From the NCBI GenBank assembly GCA_002134785.1, contig MBQZ01000023.1, positions 1 through 40,538 of the forward strand: DNA of 40,538 nucleotides. Reading direction: 5' to 3'. The DNA is from Crenothrix sp. D3 (GTDB lineage Bacteria; Pseudomonadota; Gammaproteobacteria; Methylococcales; Methylomonadaceae). Each line of letters starts with the position of its first letter. Positions within the stretch are counted from its first letter, which is position 1. Below, piece after piece: positions 8,376-15,782 of the stretch. The translations under genes and the position numbers were made by a program. The notes under the pieces were generated by a model. It did no database searches and was not told the DNA's origin. It was given only the letters and a program-made list of their open reading frames with translations.

Positions 8376-8493
8376 GTTGTTTTATTGCTCGCTTAGTGTC
8401 GGTTTTTATTACAGTTTTGTTAAATTGTATAAAAAATCGACAACTGACTTTGTATTACACGAAACCTAGTGTTTTTAAGCGTTTAAAAAGATT

Positions 8494-9282
8494 TCAATGG
8501 CTAACCAATATCACCGCTAACGCACCATTGGCAGTCCTCAGTTCCAGCTTCTTACCGTCAATCCGATAAGTTGCAACCGTTGCTAATGCCTGCAAAAATT
8601 GCGTTTCCTGTTCCATAACCCCAGTAGGTTCGCCACACATTTTACGCGTCGATGCAACCGACCCAATTTTAACGTGCTTTCCAGTTACGTCATATTCATA
8701 ACTGGCAGTGTAATTATTACAGCCCGCTGAACCACTGAGCTTGCCATCAGTACCAAACACGCTGGTGAGTTTGGATTCATTAATAAGGCTAGTGACTGCT
8801 TGTTTACCATTATTAATACTCATAACTTGCCACGCTGTACCGCTTATGTCTCCACTTTGCTTCGTGAACGTTGCTAGTGTTTGTCCATTCGCATTCATCA
8901 GTGTTAATTGCGAGCTATCCATCTTGTAGGTAGTTGTTGCTGTCAACGCGTTAATATAGGCGGCAGCTCGCTGCATAACGGGTTCTGGGCAAGCCATCAT
9001 AGTAGCGGATATATTGCTATTAATGCTCAATTTGCCCGCGTTTAGCGTGTACGCAGTGTTGTAATTATTACAACCGTCTTTACCCGTCATTTTGCTATTT
9101 TCAACGTTAAGCGTAATTAATGAATCGGGTATTAGCGATTGGTCGTGCAGATTTACCAGCACCCAGCTAGTCTCTTTCAGCGTGTATGTTGAAGTATCAG
9201 CTATGGTGTTAGACGCTGCGCAAGCAACCACGCTTAAGCTAATAACGGCTGCCAACATAACCAAAAATTTGTGCGTGTGCAT
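8494..9282 (-). CDS. Lipoprotein with two META (HslJ-like) domains
   Basis: A 262-residue protein with a signal sequence ending in SLSVVAC, with Cys21 as the likely lipid-modified residue. Two META-type domains follow in tandem. Each has the motifs '(S/G)xxWxxxxxxxx' early and 'GxxGCNNYxxxY' in the middle: ETSWVLVNL...KDGCNNYNTAY in repeat 1 and GTAWQVMSI...SAGCNNYTASYE in repeat 2. Each then has a conserved Cys-containing motif (MMACPEP, RKMCGEP). The family includes E. coli HslJ, linked to heat shock and novobiocin resistance, but the biochemical role is unknown. The protein probably sits in the periplasm or outer membrane. AAGGAAAA upstream of the ATG is a good ribosome site. It ends convergent with the histidine phosphatase gene across the DnaA-box palindrome. 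Confidence 0.8.
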   Translation of the reverse strand: MHTHKFLVMLAAVISLSVVACAASNTIADTSTYTLKETSWVLVNLHDQSLIPDSLITLNVENSKMTGKDGCNNYNTAYTLNAGKLSINSNISATMMACPEPVMQRAAAYINALTATTTYKMDSSQLTLMNANGQTLATFTKQSGDISGTAWQVMSINNGKQAVTSLINESKLTSVFGTDGKLSGSAGCNNYTASYEYDVTGKHVKIGSVASTRKMCGEPTGVMEQETQFLQALATVATYRIDGKKLELRTANGALAVILVSH

Positions 9283-9372
9283 GGTTTTTCCTTATTAAAA
9301 ATGAATGTTTGTCGCACTATAATAAATAACATTGCCGCATTGGCATCCATATAACTAAATCTAGTAACTGCA

Positions 9373-10395
9373 ATGACCCCCTCAAACCATAAAATTGTCC
9401 ATATCGCCGATGCACCGAAGAAAAAAGTATTATCCAAGGCACAAAAACAGTTCAACACGCTAATTAAAAAAATTGAAGAACAAAAAAAATTGCTACTGGA
9501 ATGGCAAGACACGCTACCGCAATACAATCAACGTCTTATTGAATTGTATACGCCGCTGATGACTAAGTTTAATAATCAGCGCATTGAATGGCTGCATTTA
9601 TTAGACAGCGCGTACCACAATAAACACTTCAAAAACGCTGATAAAAAAAAGCTGCACCATCTGCTCAGTGAACTCAGTCATGATTTGGTTGTTAATCACG
9701 GTAAAGAAGAATTAACAGAACTGTATAACGACTATGCAGAGCAAGATGAGATTGACGAAATACTTGATGAAACAGTCGCTCAGGACGTTGAAGACGATGA
9801 TTTTTATTTTTATTCACCCGAAAAAGCCCAAGCCGCGCTGGAAAGAAAAGCTGCCCAGCAAGCTAAAAAAGCCGCCAAACTGCTAGAACAACAAGCTAAA
9901 CAACAGCAAGAACAAGCAAAAATCAGTAAGTCGTTACAAAGTGTATATCGTCAATTAGTTGCTAGTCTGCATCCAGATCGTGAACCCGATGAACAGGAAC
10001 GTGAGCGCAAAACCAAACTCATGCAAAAAGTAAATGTGGCGTATGCGAAAAAAGATTTATTACAGCTGTTAGAACTGCAATTGGCGATTGAACAAATTGA
10101 CCAATTACAGCTAAATAATATCGCTGAAGACCGCCTAAAACATTTTAATACCGTCTTGCAAGAGCAACTCAATGAGCTGTTTGAAGAAATTGCAGACATT
10201 GAATCTGCATTTAAACAGCAAATGAACCTGTCGCCTATTGTTCACTTAAGCCCTAAGTATTTGATGAAAAACCTAGACGCGGCAATGAAAGACTTACAAC
10301 GCAGCATCAAAGGATTACAAGCCACTAATAAAGCTGCGAAAGATTTTGCAATATTAAAAGACTGGCTTAAATCGTATCAAAAACCAAAAGTTTGA
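9373..10395 (+). CDS. J-domain-like coiled-coil protein
   Basis: 340 residues, highly charged, with long Gln/Lys/Glu-rich helices. Around residues 195-240 is a J-domain-like core: VYRQLVASLHPDREPDEQER then KVNVAYAKKDLLQLLEL. It includes the HPD tripeptide that stimulates DnaK-type ATPases. An alanine/lysine/glutamine-rich coiled coil (about 150-190) precedes it and a further helical region follows. No glycine-rich or zinc-finger region of true DnaJ is present. Similar proteins are annotated as hypothetical 'J domain-containing' proteins in gammaproteobacteria; the client is unknown. It is likely cytoplasmic. Transcribed alone, divergent from the META lipoprotein. Confidence 0.75.
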   Translation: MTPSNHKIVHIADAPKKKVLSKAQKQFNTLIKKIEEQKKLLLEWQDTLPQYNQRLIELYTPLMTKFNNQRIEWLHLLDSAYHNKHFKNADKKKLHHLLSELSHDLVVNHGKEELTELYNDYAEQDEIDEILDETVAQDVEDDDFYFYSPEKAQAALERKAAQQAKKAAKLLEQQAKQQQEQAKISKSLQSVYRQLVASLHPDREPDEQERERKTKLMQKVNVAYAKKDLLQLLELQLAIEQIDQLQLNNIAEDRLKHFNTVLQEQLNELFEEIADIESAFKQQMNLSPIVHLSPKYLMKNLDAAMKDLQRSIKGLQATNKAAKDFAILKDWLKSYQKPKV

Positions 10396-10587
10396 GGATG
10401 CCCGCGTCAGTCAGTGGGCGTTATTCTTGAAAAATAACACCATAGGGTTGCAAACCAATCACATCGAACGCTTGTGTGTACTCTCAGACAACGGGTATCT
10501 CGATTAATCAGGGACTCTTTTGATTTTTCTAAAAAACGGACTAACTATATCAGAACGATTTCCTATTTCATTTACCATTACACAAAA

Positions 10588-11694
10588 CTAAAAACCATGC
10601 TGCATTACTTGTTTAATACTATCAATAAGTTTAGTTATATTAGCTTTAGCCGATACTTCATATTTTTTATTAAAATAATCAGTTTTAAAAATAGCGTCGC
10701 GCATTAATAGCGTTTGTAAAAAATTCAGTCGTCCACTGGTGTATTGGGCATCACTGGCAAACGCATATTCACGGCGAATATTAGCTTCATATTCATCGAA
10801 TTCATGTTTTGAATAACCAAAAATTGCCATATCTATATCGCAAATGCTATCAGTATCTGCGTTTTTATCACCTGTATAACTATGCGAGGTATGCAGAATA
10901 TGATTTTTAATTGTGGGCGCAGCCAATTCATTAAATTGACATAGCTGATTAGCTAATTCCCAACTCGCAGTTTCATTGGCTAATGGTTGTCGCGCTTCTG
11001 AATTATAAACAATGTCGTGAAATAATAACGCCATCAGTACCGAATAACTATCGCTTAATGTCGCTTCAACTTCACGGAATTCTTTTAAACAATTTCCAAT
11101 GTGTTGGAGATTATGATAATACCGCCCTGCCCCACTATAACTTTGTGCTAAGGTCACACTCGCTATATCACCTGCATAATACCGCGCTACCTGCACAGGG
11201 TCACAGCTAAAACGCTCAATCAGTGCATCCCGCATGGCTTCAGGCACATAGCGTTTAATAATTGTCTCCCATCCATTGATTTGCAACATCCCTTTCACCA
11301 TGCTAGAACTGACTTCGGCAAGATACCTAGGCGGTATTAAAAATACCGTTTCGATGGATTCATCAAGATCAGTATTAACGTTTTTAAGCATTCGTTCATA
11401 ATCAAAATCGGACACTGAACGAATACCCCGCAGAATATAAGCCGCATTCTTATCACGAGCAAACTGCACCAACGCCAGATTACCAAAATCTTCAATTACT
11501 ACCTTATCAGAAAATTCTACACACACAGATTCTAATAACCGCTTGCGTGTTTTAAAATCGAACAGCGTCTGTTTACTGGGATTCGTACCAATACCGACAA
11601 TTAGCTTATCAAATAAACGAATGCCTTCTTTAATCATCCACAGATGACCTTCGGTAACTATATCAAATGAACCTGAATAAATAGCAATACGCAT
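10588..11694 (-). CDS. coaD: CoaD-like adenylyltransferase fused to HD phosphohydrolase
   Basis: 368 residues, far longer than CoaD alone (about 160). Residues 1-160 match phosphopantetheine adenylyltransferase: GSFDIVTEGHL (nucleotidyl-transfer GH motif), YILRGIRSVSDFDYE, IETVFLIPP and VSSSMVKGML. CoaD makes dephospho-CoA from 4'-phosphopantetheine and ATP. Residues 165-368 look like the COG4339 HD-superfamily hydrolase: GRYYHNLQHIGNCL, LLFHDIVYNSEA and a later acidic SICDIDMAIFG supply His/Asp metal ligands. The joined frame has no stop or frameshift. It is the last gene of the aroK-aroB-ATPase-hemE-DUF411 run, 49 bp after the DUF411 gene. The fused domain suggests coupling of CoA synthesis to hydrolysis of a phosphorylated small molecule, which is inference. 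Confidence 0.85.
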   Translation of the reverse strand: MRIAIYSGSFDIVTEGHLWMIKEGIRLFDKLIVGIGTNPSKQTLFDFKTRKRLLESVCVEFSDKVVIEDFGNLALVQFARDKNAAYILRGIRSVSDFDYERMLKNVNTDLDESIETVFLIPPRYLAEVSSSMVKGMLQINGWETIIKRYVPEAMRDALIERFSCDPVQVARYYAGDIASVTLAQSYSGAGRYYHNLQHIGNCLKEFREVEATLSDSYSVLMALLFHDIVYNSEARQPLANETASWELANQLCQFNELAAPTIKNHILHTSHSYTGDKNADTDSICDIDMAIFGYSKHEFDEYEANIRREYAFASDAQYTSGRLNFLQTLLMRDAIFKTDYFNKKYEVSAKANITKLIDSIKQVMQHGF

Positions 11695-11743
11695 GACCTA
11701 GCCTAAACCATTAACTAACGCAATATAAAGTGGCTACGAGTTA

Positions 11744-12193
11744 TTATTGCTCAGTATGAGCTTTAAAAACTTGGTAATGATTTTCAGCGTCGAAGCTCAT
11801 GACATTGTAAGGGTCTTTTTTACCCCCCATTTCCATACCAGGTGTGCCGCTGGGCATTTCTGGCACAGCAATACCCACGATGTTAGGTTTTGTTTTTAAC
11901 ATGGCTCTAATGTCATCAGCGGGAACATGACCTTCAACGACATAACCATCAACTATTGCTGTGTGACACGATGCCATTTTTTCACTGACACCGTATTTAG
12001 TTTTAATCGCCTGCATATCCTCGGTGGGTACGTCTTTGATGGTAAAGTTATTTTGTTTTAAATGCTCCATCCACTTACCGCAACAGCTACAGCTTGGGCT
12101 ACGGTAAACAGTAATAACGGTGGGATCTTCGGCTTGTGCAGGGATGTTGCCTAACACTAAGACAATAGCTAAAAGAATTTTTAGTAATTTCAT
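11744..12193 (-). CDS. DUF411 metal-binding protein (copper-linked)
   Basis: 149 residues with a signal peptide (MKLLKILLAIVLVLGNIPAQA). The mature domain is DUF411 with SPSCSCCGKW, MASCHTAIVDGYVVEGHVP and a Met-rich PSGTPGMEMGG. The Cys, His and Met clusters fit periplasmic copper binding, and the family often sits in copper-resistance loci. The ATG at 12193 was chosen because it starts the signal peptide; the open frame extends back into hemE, but that part reads in another frame of hemE. The hemE stop is one base upstream, so translation is probably coupled. Copper handling is relevant to a methanotroph, but function is not proven. Confidence 0.85.
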   Translation of the reverse strand: MKLLKILLAIVLVLGNIPAQAEDPTVITVYRSPSCSCCGKWMEHLKQNNFTIKDVPTEDMQAIKTKYGVSEKMASCHTAIVDGYVVEGHVPADDIRAMLKTKPNIVGIAVPEMPSGTPGMEMGGKKDPYNVMSFDAENHYQVFKAHTEQ

Positions 12194-12194
12194 G

Positions 12195-13265
12195 TTACAC
12201 CTGTGCGTGATAAGCAGGACTGTATTGATGGACAGCATCCACCATTGCTTTAACGTGTTCTGGATTAATATCAGGCAGAATACCATGCCCTAAGTTAAAT
12301 ATGTGACCTGAGCCTTGACCGTATTTGTGTAAAATAGTTTTTACTTTTTCAGTAATAATTTCAGGTTGCGCATACAAAGCAATCGGATCCATATTGCCTT
12401 GTAAAGCCACTTGATGTCCAACTCTGGCGCGAGCATTGGCTATATCGGTTTGCCAGTCTAAGCCCAGTGCGTCATAACCTGCATCGGTCATGGTTTCTAA
12501 CCATTGCCCACAACCTTTGCTGAATAAAATAGTGGGGATTTGCTGACCGTCAACATTGGTGTTGAGCAAACTGCGAATTTGTTTCGCGTAGTACAACGAA
12601 AATTCTGCGTAATCTTCTGTACTGAGGACACCGCCCCAAGTATCAAATAACATCACCGCTTGTGCGCCAGCGGCAATTTGGGCATTCAAATAACTCGCCA
12701 CCGATTGCGCCAGTTTATCGAGTAGCGCGTGCATGACTTTGGGTTGTTCAAACATCAAACCTTTAACGCGGTGAAAACTTTTGCTACTGCCGCCTTCAAC
12801 CATATAGGTCGCCAACGTCCACGGACTGCCTGAAAAACCAATCAGCGGTACACTACCTGCCAAATTTTTACGAATTAACCGTACTGTATCCATCACATAG
12901 CGTAATTCTAGCTCAGGGTCTGGAATCGACAGTTTCTCAATATCTGCCGCCGTGCGTAGCGGATGGTGAAATTTAGGCCCTTCGCCTTCGGTAAAATATA
13001 GCCCCAAACCCATTGCATCAGGAATTGTGAGGATGTCAGAAAATAATATCGCGGCATCAAAATCAAAACGGCGTAATGGCTGTAGTGTCACTTCACAAGC
13101 GAGTTCTGGATTCGTGCAGAGGTTTAAAAAACTGCCAGCTTGTTCGCGTATCTGGCGGTACTCAGGCAAATAGCGTCCTGCTTGGCGCATCATCCACACG
13201 GGGGTGTAGGCAACAGGTTGTTTTAATAAAGCTCTAATAAAGGTGTCGTTTTTTAAGGCTGTCAT
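12195..13265 (-). CDS. hemE: Uroporphyrinogen decarboxylase
   Basis: Decarboxylates the four acetate side chains of uroporphyrinogen III to coproporphyrinogen III in heme synthesis. 356 residues, the normal length. Conserved features are [16 protein letters not shown] (residues 21-36, substrate-binding Arg), [15 protein letters not shown] with the key Asp, [17 protein letters not shown], and GLDWQ and LGHGILP near the C-terminus. It starts four bases after the stop of the AAA ATPase gene and ends one base before the DUF411 gene, so it is in the aroK-aroB run. Heme supply also serves cytochromes of C1 oxidation. No odd features. Confidence 0.97.
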   Translation of the reverse strand: MTALKNDTFIRALLKQPVAYTPVWMMRQAGRYLPEYRQIREQAGSFLNLCTNPELACEVTLQPLRRFDFDAAILFSDILTIPDAMGLGLYFTEGEGPKFHHPLRTAADIEKLSIPDPELELRYVMDTVRLIRKNLAGSVPLIGFSGSPWTLATYMVEGGSSKSFHRVKGLMFEQPKVMHALLDKLAQSVASYLNAQIAAGAQAVMLFDTWGGVLSTEDYAEFSLYYAKQIRSLLNTNVDGQQIPTILFSKGCGQWLETMTDAGYDALGLDWQTDIANARARVGHQVALQGNMDPIALYAQPEIITEKVKTILHKYGQGSGHIFNLGHGILPDINPEHVKAMVDAVHQYSPAYHAQV

Positions 13266-13269
13266 GATG

Positions 13270-14100
13270 TCAGTTATGGTCTGTGAGTAATTTTAATAGC
13301 GAAGTGAGCGATGCTAAGCTGGGCATATTATGTCCAGACAAAAACCATAGCACCATCCAAGCGATCAGTAAACCCAGTAGGATGTAAGAAAACCAGCCCG
13401 TTGTTTTTGTATTCTTTTTTGGGAGAGCTAACATTGGTACAAACGCAATAATATTAGCTGGAATACCATGCGTTTTCTGATAAAGACTGGCTATCATGCT
13501 ATCAGTAATGCTATGAATCGGTATTTTAAATGTCGATTTTAATGCTAAATGTTGTAAAAAATCGCCACACTGTGTTTCGGATAACGGTGGAATTTCAATA
13601 ATATGACAATCTTCTATTGCACTATCAGAATGATGTTTTATCGCTAATTCATCATGTGTTAACACGAAGACGACTTTTAATACAGGATGTTGTGTCGCAT
13701 AGTCCATAATTGTGTTGATTAAATACGGGGCTAAACTACCCGCATCATCGATGATTAACACTATTTTTTTATGCTGTTCCGCCTGCAAATCAAAAAAATG
13801 GGCTAAGGTTTGTTTGTCTGGAATAGTCTCTATAAGTCGCGCTTCTATTTGCTCAAAACTTAAATCGGCTTTACCGTGTACTAAATAAGTCTGCCATGAC
13901 TCGTTATGCCGCTGTTGAAAAACGCGGAGCAAGGTGGTTTTACCAACACCTGAAGAGCCGCACAGCACAACCGCGCGGTTGGAATTGCTCAGTAAATGAA
14001 TTAATAAATCTAGTTTTGCCGTGCGTTCTTGGGTTATCAGCGAATAATCAATAGAGCTTTGATTGTTCATAAGATAAGTGAAATCCTCATGCTCTGCCAT
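13270..14100 (-). CDS. AAA+ ATPase with C-terminal membrane segment (DamX/ExeA-like)
   Basis: 276 residues. Walker A is [12 protein letters not shown] (about residues 47-58) and Walker B is IVLIIDDAG (about 112-120), with a winged-helix-like region after them. A hydrophobic segment near the C-terminus ([18 protein letters not shown]) anchors the protein, leaving a short tail. Its place directly after aroK-aroB matches the gammaproteobacterial damX position. DamX-like proteins carry a C-terminal peptidoglycan-binding SPOR domain, but here the protein ends about 25 residues after the membrane segment, so no SPOR domain is present. The first ATG overlaps the aroB stop by 14 bases; an ATG at 14070 ([10 protein letters not shown]) is also possible. 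A role in cell division or secretion is only a guess. Confidence 0.75.
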   Translation of the reverse strand: MAEHEDFTYLMNNQSSIDYSLITQERTAKLDLLIHLLSNSNRAVVLCGSSGVGKTTLLRVFQQRHNESWQTYLVHGKADLSFEQIEARLIETIPDKQTLAHFFDLQAEQHKKIVLIIDDAGSLAPYLINTIMDYATQHPVLKVVFVLTHDELAIKHHSDSAIEDCHIIEIPPLSETQCGDFLQHLALKSTFKIPIHSITDSMIASLYQKTHGIPANIIAFVPMLALPKKNTKTTGWFSYILLGLLIAWMVLWFLSGHNMPSLASLTSLLKLLTDHN

Positions 14101-15169
14101 AAGTTTTCAGAGTCATCTCTAACAAGGCTAGCTCAATATAGACGGGCAGCGTCGCTAAACCAATTTTTTCTAATAAAATCAGACGAATTTGACCATCGAT
14201 ATTTTTTTTATCGACTGCCATGAGTTCTAAAAAGCGGTCGCTATCGAGAGCTTTTGGCGGTGCAGTCGGCAATTTAGCTTGCTCAAATAAAGCGATAATT
14301 CTATTGACATCGGCATCAGTCAACCAACCTTTGCGCCGTGATAAGTCGGCGGCTTGGCAAGTGCCAATCGCAACCGCTTCACCGTGTAAATAGTGTCCGT
14401 AGCCTGAGCCTGTTTCAATGGCATGACCAAAAGTATGCCCTAAATTAAGCGTGGCACGCACGCCTATTTCAGTTTCATCTTCGGCAACGACTTGGGCTTT
14501 ATTTAAACAGGATTGTTCGATGGCGTAAGCCAAAACAGTTTTATCTCTGGCTAATAACGCAGTCATGTTGTGTTCTAGCCACGCGAAAAATTCTGCATCA
14601 CGGATTAAGCCGTATTTAATGACTTCAGCCAGTCCTGCGGCTAATTGTCTATCATCCAAGGTATCGAGTACGCTGGCATCAGCAATCACACATTGCGGCT
14701 GATAAAACGCACCAATCATATTTTTGCCTAACGGGTGATTAACACCTGTTTTACCACCGACAGATGAATCCACTTGCGCCAATAATGTGGTCGGTATTTG
14801 CAAAAAGGCAATGCCACGTTGATAACACGCGGCAGCAAAACCGCCCATATCGCCAATCACACCACCACCCAAGGCAATCAGTGTGGAATTACGGCTAAAT
14901 TTAGCCGCCAGTAATTTATCGAAAATCTGCGTGATAGTGTCCAGCGTTTTGTACTGTTCGCCGTCGGGCAGAATGACTGTTTCCACGCAATAATCTTGTA
15001 ACGACTGTAACACCCTCTCTAGGTATAAAGGCGCGATAGTGCTATTAGTGACAACCAGCACTTGTTTAGCTTTAATATGCTGGATTAATAATTCGGGTTG
15101 GCTGAGTAAATCAGACCCGATATAAATAGGGTAACTACGCGTGCCTAGCTCTACTTGTAATACTTTCAT
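14087..15169 (-). CDS. aroB: 3-dehydroquinate synthase
   Basis: Second step of the shikimate pathway: makes 3-dehydroquinate from DAHP, using NAD and a divalent metal. 360 residues, standard size. Motifs are [10 protein letters not shown], the NAD site [33 protein letters not shown] and the metal-binding [11 protein letters not shown] with an upstream Glu in AEVIKYGLI. It starts four bases after aroK and overlaps the following ATPase gene by 14 bases at its end, a tight operon. The aroK-aroB pair downstream of pilQ is a classic gammaproteobacterial arrangement. Confidence 0.97.
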   Translation of the reverse strand: MKVLQVELGTRSYPIYIGSDLLSQPELLIQHIKAKQVLVVTNSTIAPLYLERVLQSLQDYCVETVILPDGEQYKTLDTITQIFDKLLAAKFSRNSTLIALGGGVIGDMGGFAAACYQRGIAFLQIPTTLLAQVDSSVGGKTGVNHPLGKNMIGAFYQPQCVIADASVLDTLDDRQLAAGLAEVIKYGLIRDAEFFAWLEHNMTALLARDKTVLAYAIEQSCLNKAQVVAEDETEIGVRATLNLGHTFGHAIETGSGYGHYLHGEAVAIGTCQAADLSRRKGWLTDADVNRIIALFEQAKLPTAPPKALDSDRFLELMAVDKKNIDGQIRLILLEKIGLATLPVYIELALLEMTLKTYGRA

Positions 15170-15173
15170 ACGA

Positions 15174-15698
15174 TTAGCGATGAACAGATTTATATTCTTC
15201 TAGGATATGACTGACAACGACTTTACTCTGTAAAACACCCGTGTCAATTTTGTAGTCCGCACATGATAAATATAGTGGCTCACGTTGCGCAAACAAGGTT
15301 TCTATGCGCTCTCTAGGATCATCGGTATTCAACAAAGGACGTTGCGTATCGCGGCGGGTGCGTTCCAATATACGGTCTACTGAACATTGTAAATAAACAA
15401 TAAAACCGTTTTCTTTTAATAACTGGCGGTTTTCTTCACGCAATATCGCGCCGCCCCCTGTAGCTAACACAATGCCATCCATTTTGGTAAGTTGTTGAAG
15501 CATTTTTTGCTCTCTATCCCGAAAACCTTCCTCACCTTCAAATTCAAAAATGGTTGGAATATCAACACCTGTACTTTCTTCAATCGCCTTGTCACTGTCA
15601 TAAAAAGGCAATTTAAGGGTTCTTGCTAATTGGCGACCTATGGTGGTTTTTCCCGCTCCCATAAGACCAACTAAATATATATTTTCAAATCGCGACAT
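15174..15698 (-). CDS. aroK: Shikimate kinase
   Basis: Phosphorylates shikimate at the 3-hydroxyl using ATP. 174 residues. Walker A is [15 protein letters not shown] (residues 11-25), the shikimate-binding [11 protein letters not shown] follows, then GEEGFRDRE with the substrate arginine, ATGGGAI, and the lid region RRDTQRPLL. First gene of its run. A hairpin terminator between pilQ and aroK (15739-15765) suggests that aroK can be transcribed from its own promoter, though some read-through from the pil operon is possible. Confidence 0.96.
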   Translation of the reverse strand: MSRFENIYLVGLMGAGKTTIGRQLARTLKLPFYDSDKAIEESTGVDIPTIFEFEGEEGFRDREQKMLQQLTKMDGIVLATGGGAILREENRQLLKENGFIVYLQCSVDRILERTRRDTQRPLLNTDDPRERIETLFAQREPLYLSCADYKIDTGVLQSKVVVSHILEEYKSVHR

Positions 15699-15738
15699 GA
15701 CACTTTACTCTGTTTATTTTATTGGGTTGTATAGCAAA

Positions 15739-15765
15739 AAAAAGGAGGCATTATGCCTCCTTTTT
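15739..15765 (-). terminator. Rho-independent terminator after pilQ
   Basis: A 13-bp perfect stem (GGAGGCAT core, arms 15753-15765 and 15739-15751) around one base, with A/T-rich base pairs at the foot and a T-run after the stem on the minus strand. It lies 18 bp after the pilQ stop. The flanking A and T runs could also work in the plus direction, but no plus-strand gene ends here. Confidence 0.85.
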
Positions 15766-15782
15766 ACGCTAAGTAGAAGCTA

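Noticed and set aside
8326-8493. Chromosomal replication origin
   Set aside because: DnaA boxes are present, but none of the usual origin neighbours (dnaA, dnaN, mnmG, rpmH) is seen and no set of 13-mers is clear; kept only as a DnaA-box cluster.
8354-8569. 71-codon plus-strand frame
   Set aside because: It starts inside the palindrome and runs into the META lipoprotein gene on the other strand; no family resemblance.
10474-10707. 77-codon plus-strand frame after the J-domain gene
   Set aside because: It overlaps the end of the CoaD-HD gene and has low-complexity AT-rich sequence.
12194-12286. Longer start for the DUF411 protein
   Set aside because: It overlaps hemE in another frame, and the signal peptide starts at 12193.
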